In this document: positions 17,583-24,207 of the stretch, in pieces
Position numbering within the stretch: the first letter of the stretch is position 1
Layout: the number at the start of each line of letters is the position of its first letter
Assembly: GCA_016185505.1 (NCBI GenBank)
Contig: JACPNL010000008.1
Location: 1 to 33,144, forward strand
Length of the DNA: 33,144 nt
Source: Candidatus Yanofskyibacteriota bacterium
Lineage (GTDB): Bacteria > Patescibacteriota > Minisyncoccia > 2-02-FULL-40-12 > GWA2-44-9
Direction: 5' to 3'
Notes under the pieces: model-generated
The model's input: only the letters and a program-made list of their open reading frames with translations
Told to the model about the DNA's origin: nothing
Database searches by the model: none
Position numbers and translations under genes: made by a program

Positions 17583-18446
17583 TTAAATTTTTTCGCCATT
17601 TTCTAAATACATTGGAGAATTATTCTTTAGGATCTCGGGGTACTTTGATAATATTTTAGACAGTATCTTGGACTCTCCTATTAGTTTTAACGCTTCTTCT
17701 ATTTTGGCAAACTTAAATTCGCTTACCTCATCCGGATCAGTTTTTATGTTTTTGATCTGTTCGGGAGTGAGTTTGCCGCCGTAAAACAAAAAGAAAAGAT
17801 CTTCGTCCCCAACTTTTCGCGTATATTCCACACATAAAAATTTCAAATCTTCCAATTCAATGTTCACCTCTTCTTTGGTTTCTCTTGTACTTGCTTCTCG
17901 TGGCGATTCATTATTATCTACCACTCCGCCCGGTATTGACCAGTGATCTTTGTAGCTTGGTTTTACGAGAAGCAGTTCGTTACTATCATTAAACATCAAA
18001 ACGCCGGATGCCATTCTTTTCTTTGGTAGAGCTTTAAAATATTCGGGGTTTGGGTGTATTGTTGGTAAACGTTTTACTTCAGCAACCGCTTCGTGGGGAA
18101 ATAGATTTTTCAATTCGGCGGCTTTCATTAATTCCAGCCATTCGGGATAATACTGATCCTGTTCGTTCATTCTTTCTTTTTCGGGTCCGCCAAGTTGCAG
18201 CGTGCCACTAAATTCCATTATCAAATAATAGGCCTCCTTAACTCCCCTGTTCTCGATCTCAAAGACCTTTTCATAATTTCTAATATCCAAATTAAGCTCT
18301 TCTTTAATTTCTCTCTCAAGGGCTTCCTCCGGTGATTCTCCTCCTTCCACGCTTCCTCCCGGGAAAACATAATACTCCTCGCCGTTCTTAACACGACGCA
18401 TCAATAATATTCTTCCTTCTTTTATTATAATACCAGCTACTCGCAT
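17583..18446 (-). CDS. Protein with two tandem Nudix hydrolase domains
   Basis: Nudix boxes GGSVEGGESPEEALEREIKEEL and GGVVDNNESPREASTRETKEEV. Confidence 0.85.
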   Translation of the reverse strand: MRVAGIIIKEGRILLMRRVKNGEEYYVFPGGSVEGGESPEEALEREIKEELNLDIRNYEKVFEIENRGVKEAYYLIMEFSGTLQLGGPEKERMNEQDQYYPEWLELMKAAELKNLFPHEAVAEVKRLPTIHPNPEYFKALPKKRMASGVLMFNDSNELLLVKPSYKDHWSIPGGVVDNNESPREASTRETKEEVNIELEDLKFLCVEYTRKVGDEDLFFLFYGGKLTPEQIKNIKTDPDEVSEFKFAKIEEALKLIGESKILSKILSKYPEILKNNSPMYLENGEKI

Positions 18447-18449
18447 AAA

Positions 18450-20174
18450 TTATTTCAAAAGTTTTAACATTTCTTTCCATCCTCGAGTATTTATCACATC
18501 GTCCCTTGTTGCCCATCCCCGGCGGGCTTGGGCGATGCCGTATTCAAGATATTGGAAGTGGTGAATAGAGTGGGCGTCGGTGTCTATGGATAATTTCACG
18601 CCCATTTCAACGGCCTTTCTGATATATTCGTCCTTCAAATCCGACCTATCTGGATATGCATCTATTTCCATCACCGTCTTTGTTCGTTTAGCCGCTTTCA
18701 GAAGCGCGTCCATGTCTACTTTATATGCGTCCCGTCTTTGAATGATCCTTCCGGTCGGATGAAAGATTATGTCTACATTAGGATTTTCCATCGCTTTAAT
18801 TATTCTCTCTGTCTGTTCTTTTTCTGATAAATTGAAATGCGAGTGAACCGCAGCGCCCACGATATCCAGCTTCGTGAGCGTCTCGTCGTCAATATCAAGC
18901 GAACCATCTTTCATTATGTTCACCTCCGCGCCTTTGAGAATCTTGATGCCGGGAACTTGTTTTTGGACTTTGTCTATCTCGGCCATTTCTTTGAGCAGGC
19001 CCTTTTCGTCGTTCCCGCCAGTCATCGCAAGCGATTTGGTATGGTCAGTAATGCAGATATATTCCAAACCTAGCTTTTTAGCCGCCTCGGCCATTTCTTT
19101 AATTGAATGGTCGCCGTCGGTCCAATCGGTTTGGACTTGCAAGTCGCCCTTCAAGTCGTCGTAGCCTATAAGTTCTGGCAGTTTGTTTTTAAGGGCAGCA
19201 TTTATTTCATCGGTTCCATTGCGGATCTCTGGCGGTATCCACTCCATACCAAGTTTTTTATACACCTCTTCTTCTGTTTTTGACGCTAGTAATTTTTTGC
19301 CGTTCCACAGACCGTAGTCATTTAAAAGCCAACCCTTCTTTTCGGCCAAAGTTCGGATAGCAATATTGTGTTGTTTGCTTCCTGTCCAAGCTATTAGAGC
19401 CGAGCCGAGTGATTTAGGCGACACAACCGAAATATCCGCGTCAATATCCGAATTTAAACGAACCAAAGCCTTTTGTTCTCCCTTGGAATATATATGCTCA
19501 ATTTCCGGGAAATTTAAAAATTTTTTAATTATCTCGGCTGGCTTATCAGAAAAAACAATAAAATCCAGATCACCGATGGTTTCCCGTCTGCGACGAAGTG
19601 AACCAGCAAACTCCGCTGATTTAACTTCCGGAATTTTCTTAATTTTTTCGAGCAAATCCTTGGCTTGGGGCATTATAAAACCCAAGATCGACCGGCCGTG
19701 TTCTTTTTTGAGAAATTCTATAGAGCGAAGAATATTCTCCTCTGTTTTTTTGCCGAATCCTTCTATATTCTTAAGCTTGCCCGCCTTGGCGGCTTTTTCA
19801 AGCTGGGCCCGGGTCTTTATGCCGAGTTCCTTATATAGACGCAATATCATCTTCGATCCAACGCCTTCAACGGAAGACAGTTCATCTATTTTGACCGGGA
19901 TCTGTTTTTTGAGTTTGTCGTAGTCCTTGATATGATGCGTTTTCAGATACTCTTCAATGCGTTCGGCGATACCTTTGCCAACTCCGGGTATATCCTCAAG
20001 CGCTTTGATGCTGCCGTCTTTGTATATTTCCCGCACATCCCGTTCAAGCATTTCAACGGAATGAGCGGCCTTCTCGTAGGCTTGGGGTTTGAAATCCTCT
20101 CCTTTCATTTCAAGAAGAACCGATATTTCACGGAGGATTTTAGCTAGATTGTGATTGACCATAAACAAAAACAA
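18450..20174 (-). CDS. polX: DNA polymerase/3'-5' exonuclease PolX (PolX + PHP)
   Basis: LARILRE-like N-terminus, GSLRRRRETIGDLDFIVFS, PHP motifs TDHTKSLAM, AAVHSHFN, IDTDAHS. Confidence 0.94.
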   Translation of the reverse strand: MFLFMVNHNLAKILREISVLLEMKGEDFKPQAYEKAAHSVEMLERDVREIYKDGSIKALEDIPGVGKGIAERIEEYLKTHHIKDYDKLKKQIPVKIDELSSVEGVGSKMILRLYKELGIKTRAQLEKAAKAGKLKNIEGFGKKTEENILRSIEFLKKEHGRSILGFIMPQAKDLLEKIKKIPEVKSAEFAGSLRRRRETIGDLDFIVFSDKPAEIIKKFLNFPEIEHIYSKGEQKALVRLNSDIDADISVVSPKSLGSALIAWTGSKQHNIAIRTLAEKKGWLLNDYGLWNGKKLLASKTEEEVYKKLGMEWIPPEIRNGTDEINAALKNKLPELIGYDDLKGDLQVQTDWTDGDHSIKEMAEAAKKLGLEYICITDHTKSLAMTGGNDEKGLLKEMAEIDKVQKQVPGIKILKGAEVNIMKDGSLDIDDETLTKLDIVGAAVHSHFNLSEKEQTERIIKAMENPNVDIIFHPTGRIIQRRDAYKVDMDALLKAAKRTKTVMEIDAYPDRSDLKDEYIRKAVEMGVKLSIDTDAHSIHHFQYLEYGIAQARRGWATRDDVINTRGWKEMLKLLK

Positions 20175-20370
20175 TCTCTAAGCCCTAATTTCTAAACTCT
20201 AAACAATGTCAAAATTCAAATCTCGAAACTCAAAATAAATCAAATACTATTATCGAAGATTATGTATTTTTTGAGATTTCTTTAGTTTTGATATTTGAGA
20301 TTATTTAGAGATTAGGGTTTAGGATTTAGAGATTATTGTGTTCTGATTCTCGTGTTTTGTACTTTAACTT

Positions 20371-20991
20371 TTACGGGGTTTTTTCCGGTTGTGGCACAAC
20401 TTGGCCTTGAGCCACCTTTTCTTTAAGGTCTTTATAGATTTTAATCTGGTTTAATCCTCCGAAAATGGCAAGAATACCCCCGATAATAAATATGAAATTA
20501 AATCCGAACTTCTGGGCCAATATCCCTCCAACGGCAGCTGCGCCAGCACCCGAGATACCTATGGCCACCGAATCAAGCGACCACTCAAAACTTTCTTTCA
20601 ATTTGTCTGTGTGACGCGAAAAAATCGCGTACCAAGGCGGAACCGTAAAAGCAATCCCCGCGCCGTATAAGGCAGAAATAAAATAGACATGGTTCACTTC
20701 GGTAGCTATCAAATACATAAACGGCACCATTGCAATCAGTACACTACCTAGAATCATAGAGTAAAAATCGTCATACTCGCCGTGATTTTTGTCTAAAAAT
20801 TTAGCGATAGGTAATTCTAAAGATACTTTAACTATCTGGACAATAGCCGCGGCGAAACCCACAACCTGTAAAGAACCTCCCTGTATCTGCTGGGTAACGA
20901 AAATCGCAAAGATAGGAGCAAAAACACTAAAACCGGCATTCACAAAAAAATCCGATAAGACCAAAGTTTTGATGACATGGTTTACGCGCAT
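20371..20991 (-). CDS. MFS-type transporter, half-length (about 6 TM)
   Basis: 206 aa hydrophobic protein with MFS-like N-terminus and LDKNHGEYDD loop. Confidence 0.6.
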   Translation of the reverse strand: MRVNHVIKTLVLSDFFVNAGFSVFAPIFAIFVTQQIQGGSLQVVGFAAAIVQIVKVSLELPIAKFLDKNHGEYDDFYSMILGSVLIAMVPFMYLIATEVNHVYFISALYGAGIAFTVPPWYAIFSRHTDKLKESFEWSLDSVAIGISGAGAAAVGGILAQKFGFNFIFIIGGILAIFGGLNQIKIYKDLKEKVAQGQVVPQPEKTP

Positions 20992-21043
20992 ATACTAGTA
21001 TTAAGTATTAAGGAAAATTGAAACCAAATCTATTTTATCAAAT

Positions 21044-21077
21044 AATAAACCTGACGCAATATTGCGTCAAGTTTATT
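21044..21077. repeat. 34-bp near-perfect palindrome between the S8 protease and MFS genes
   Basis: AATAAAC[C]TGACGCAAT|ATTGCGTCA[A]GTTTATT, 16 of 17 pairs; flanked by inverted TAGTATTAAGTAT (about 20996) and ATACTTAATACTA (about 21099). Confidence 0.8.
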
Positions 21078-21107
21078 AACTTAATACATAATACGAGATA
21101 CTTAATA

Positions 21108-22364
21108 CTAAAGTGTCGGCAGTCCCCAGCCCGAGGCATCATCGTCGCCTAAAGGAAGGAGGTCCAGAGAAAATTGATGCAAAATATCTCTTGTTGCCGC
21201 AAGCGGATCAAGAGCATCTTTTTGCCAGAGCTTGGCGGCTAAACCGGAAACGTGAGGAGCGGCCATAGAAGTCCCCGAAAGAATGGCATAACCGCCGTCC
21301 TTCCAAGTGGACTCAACGCTCACGCCCGGAGCGGCGAATTCGATATCGCCATTCTCAACCACATACGCCATGGTTTGAGAATTAATGCCTCTCGAGCTCC
21401 AATCGGAAACGGCTTTGTTCACATCCAACGCGCCTACGCCAATCACTTCGTAATTCGCGGCCGGATAATCAATACTGCCGGCGTAAGGGCCGTCGTTGCC
21501 GGCGGCGGCAATCACTAGAACTTTCTTGCCGGAAGCATAGGCAACGGCGTCATCAACCAACGAACTTGGTGAGTCAGATCCTAGACTTAAATTAATAATA
21601 TTAACTCCGTTGTCAGCGGCCGTTCTGACGGCAAAAGCAACGTCATCGGCCCAACACGAACCACTCGCCGAACAAACTTGATATGCGTAAAGATTAACCG
21701 TCGGCGCAACGCCGAAAACGCCTAAACCGTCGCTCCCTCCGTCAGCAGCAATAATGCCGGACACATGAGTGCCATGACCGTTCTTGTCATCGCACTTACC
21801 GTCTACTAACGACGACTTCGGACTTGAGAAGTCCTTGCAGCCCTTAATTCTATTTTTTAAGTCAGGGTGGGTCTTGAGAACGCCGGTATCAAGCACAGCG
21901 ACATTCACTCCGTCCCCTCCGGAGGTCTTGGCCAAGAACGGGTCGTCATAAGTCATTTTGATACCCCAAGGCACTTGGTCTACGGGAGTTAATCTTTGGT
22001 TCTTGGCATTGTTTCTTGCCGAAGGAAAAGCAGCCTCCGCGGCAGGCAAAACATATAATTTCTTGACCGATTCTACTTCAAGGCCGAATATCTTGGTAAG
22101 CCGAAACTGAAAATCGGACAGATCGGTTGTAAAACCGCTATCAAAAGTATGCCTGACCCCGAAGTATTTCTTCCACACTCCAGATGTTGATTTGACTAAG
22201 TACCTATTGTCATCAGCTGCCTTAGCATCAAATACCACCCCGAAAAGCAGCACAAATGCGAGTAAATACGCTATGTTCTTTGTATTCATTATTATACCCT
22301 CAATGCTACCATATTCCCCGCAACCCAGCAATCCACAAGTCTTACTTCTCTTCCTCCGAGCCAT
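21108..22364 (-). CDS. Subtilisin-like S8 serine protease, secreted (likely start at internal MNTKNIAYLLAFVLLFGVVFDAKA signal peptide, about 22289)
   Basis: VAVLDTGVLKTHPDLK, NGHGTHVSGIIA, SGTSMAAPHVSGLAAKLWQ. Confidence 0.93.
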   Translation of the reverse strand: MARRKRSKTCGLLGCGEYGSIEGIIMNTKNIAYLLAFVLLFGVVFDAKAADDNRYLVKSTSGVWKKYFGVRHTFDSGFTTDLSDFQFRLTKIFGLEVESVKKLYVLPAAEAAFPSARNNAKNQRLTPVDQVPWGIKMTYDDPFLAKTSGGDGVNVAVLDTGVLKTHPDLKNRIKGCKDFSSPKSSLVDGKCDDKNGHGTHVSGIIAADGGSDGLGVFGVAPTVNLYAYQVCSASGSCWADDVAFAVRTAADNGVNIINLSLGSDSPSSLVDDAVAYASGKKVLVIAAAGNDGPYAGSIDYPAANYEVIGVGALDVNKAVSDWSSRGINSQTMAYVVENGDIEFAAPGVSVESTWKDGGYAILSGTSMAAPHVSGLAAKLWQKDALDPLAATRDILHQFSLDLLPLGDDDASGWGLPTL

Positions 22365-22948
22365 TCGACAAAAATTCCTCCAAACCGTTGCGGAGTTTAT
22401 AGCTTAGTTCTCTGATCTTGTCGGTGATAAACAAAGACTTAACGAAAGCCGAACCGAGTATCAACTTGATTATGTAAATAAGCGCGATGGCGCCACCCAG
22501 GAACACGAGGCCATAGGTAAAGTTCTTCAAGTAAACAAAGAATAATTTATAACTTTGGCCGAAGAAGTAGCCAACGGATAAGGTTACTATTACCCACCCG
22601 ACAGAACCAATGAAATTGTAAAAAGTGAATTTCCTGAGGTTATACTTCAGCGAACCGGCCATTATGAGCGTAGCGATGGTAAAAGAAAAAGTGAATTTAG
22701 TGATGATTATCGCCCGCCCGCTGTATTTATTGAAATAACTTTCAACTTTCTCAATTATCTTCCGCCCTTTATCGTCTTTGCGACCCCATTTATCTATCGG
22801 TTTAGCGCCGGCAAAGTATCCTACCGTATACCAGATATAACCGCATCGTATTTAACCCTTCTATCATCGCCCCCAAGAATAAAAAAAGATATTTATGAGC
22901 AATGAGAGTCGGGAAAGCCGTCTCAAAGAATTGCAATAATCCGTCCAA
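22342..22948 (-). pseudogene. DedA/VTT family membrane protein, disrupted by internal deletion and frameshift
   Basis: Frame A: LDGLLQFFETAFPTLIAHKYLFLFLGAMIEGLNTM... then stop; continuation in another frame: GYIWYTVGYFAGAKPIDKWGRKDDKGRKIIEKVESYFNKYSGRAIIITKFTFSFTIATLIMAGSLKYNLRKF... The conserved middle of the domain is missing. Confidence 0.65.
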
Positions 22949-23017
22949 TCTAGACCCACAACCTACGACCCACAACCCACAACTTTTTGTTGTTGGTAGT
23001 TGGTAGTTAGTTGTTGG

Positions 23018-23614
23018 TTACTTGAACTTCTCAAGAACCTTAAAGTCATCTATAAGCTCCTGCTTCCTGCTACTATCATACACCGCCACCGCAGGATGAT
23101 AAAGAGGGATTATTTTAATTGAGCCGTAGTTAGTTCGGGCATCGAATATCTCGCCATGCATTTTGTTTATAGCGGTTATTGCATTGTCTAGGCCAAATTT
23201 TCTCATCACATAATCCATTGAGAACCGACCAAGCGTGGCGATAACTTGCGGCTGAATTATATCTATCTGCCTGTCCAGAAAAGGAGAATAAATTGTAATT
23301 TCCTCCGGTAGAGGGTCCCTGTTGGCAGGGGGCCTGTCTTTGACAATATTTGTAACATAAACATCTTTTCTGTTTATTCCAACAGAGGCCAACAGTTCAT
23401 CAAGTATTCTGCCGGAAGCGCCGCAAAAAGGCCGGCCAGTTGCCGCCTCATTCCTTCCGGGCGCTTCGCCTATAAACATAATTTTAGCATAATGACTCCC
23501 CTCGCCGATAACCGGAAAGACGTTGTTCTTAATTCTTTCTTTATAGAGAGGCGAGGATTTAAGAGCTAGAACCTCCTCTTTTATCTTACGGAGTTGTTCA
23601 GTTCGATTATCCAT
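23018..23614 (-). CDS. Uracil-DNA glycosylase (family 4-like)
   Basis: IMFIGEAPGRNEAATGRPFCGASGRILDELL, YVTNIVKDRPPANRDP, LYHPAVAVY. Confidence 0.9.
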   Translation of the reverse strand: MDNRTEQLRKIKEEVLALKSSPLYKERIKNNVFPVIGEGSHYAKIMFIGEAPGRNEAATGRPFCGASGRILDELLASVGINRKDVYVTNIVKDRPPANRDPLPEEITIYSPFLDRQIDIIQPQVIATLGRFSMDYVMRKFGLDNAITAINKMHGEIFDARTNYGSIKIIPLYHPAVAVYDSSRKQELIDDFKVLEKFK

Positions 23615-23730
23615 CCCGTACGAAGTAGCTGCTGCGCAGTTATAGAACTACCGGTTGGATGCGCAGGACTACTGTTGTTATATATTGACACCCCGTTCGT
23701 ATAACCTGTTAGGGCTACTTCGTTCGGGAT
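23613..23730. repeat. 118-bp inverted-repeat element covering the 5' end/leader of the UDG gene
   Basis: ATCCCGTACGAAGTAGC ... GCTACTTCGTTCGGGAT, 16 of 17 bp paired. Confidence 0.75.
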
Positions 23731-23777
23731 CCACGAAAATAATTCTATAAAATAAAACCTACAGAATCAAATAACAA

Positions 23778-23823
23778 ACAGACCGACATAAAATAGGCAA
23801 TTGCCTATTTTATGTCGGTCTGT
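23778..23823. repeat. Perfect 46-bp palindrome
   Basis: ACAGACCGACATAAAATAGGCAA|TTGCCTATTTTATGTCGGTCTGT, no spacer. Confidence 0.93.
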
Positions 23824-23840
23824 GAAATATGAACTTAAGA

Positions 23841-23894
23841 TAAAAATTAAAAGAGGGGCGACCCATGTTGAGCTAAGCTCGATGGTGTCGCCCC
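23841..23894 (-). terminator. Strong Rho-independent terminator of the 53-aa gene
   Basis: Minus: GGGGCGACACCAT...ATGGGTCGCCCC then TCTTTTAATTTTTA. Confidence 0.85.
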
Positions 23895-23907
23895 ATGGCG
23901 TTGCGGT

Positions 23908-24069
23908 CTATCCGCGCGATGAACTGCGGTGAGTCACCACGCGGCTGTGGTAACACTTGCCACGGGCCGTGCACGCACCCGTGCGCGTGTGACCGATACG
24001 GCCACGGATACGCGCCTTGTCAGTCTTCTCAAACTTGACCGCTTGCTGTCTTTGTTTCTTCCCGGACAT
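23908..24069 (-). CDS. Unlisted 53-aa strongly basic protein
   Basis: MSGKKQRQQAVKFEKTDKARIRGRIGHTRTGACTARGKCYHSRVVTHRSSSRG*; AAGGAGGTGA SD at 24077-24086, consensus promoter, terminator. Confidence 0.85.
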   Translation of the reverse strand: MSGKKQRQQAVKFEKTDKARIRGRIGHTRTGACTARGKCYHSRVVTHRSSSRG

Positions 24070-24098
24070 GATTCCCTCACCTCCTTGATTGTGTTTGT

Positions 24099-24127
24099 AT
24101 TATATCACCTATCGCCAACAATGTCAA
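24099..24127 (-). promoter_or_regulatory. Consensus sigma70-type promoter for the 53-aa gene
   Basis: Minus: TTGACA - TTGTTGGCGATAGGTGA (17) - TATAAT. Confidence 0.88.
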
Positions 24128-24207
24128 CCCCGCACTATAACAAGCATATAACTCCCGGCCGATTGTCATTATCGGACATATTTAGTTCGCAACACAAAAA
24201 ACTAAAA

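Noticed and set aside
19366-19923. Plus-strand 185-aa ORF antisense to polX
   Set aside because: Shadow of a strongly supported PolX gene.
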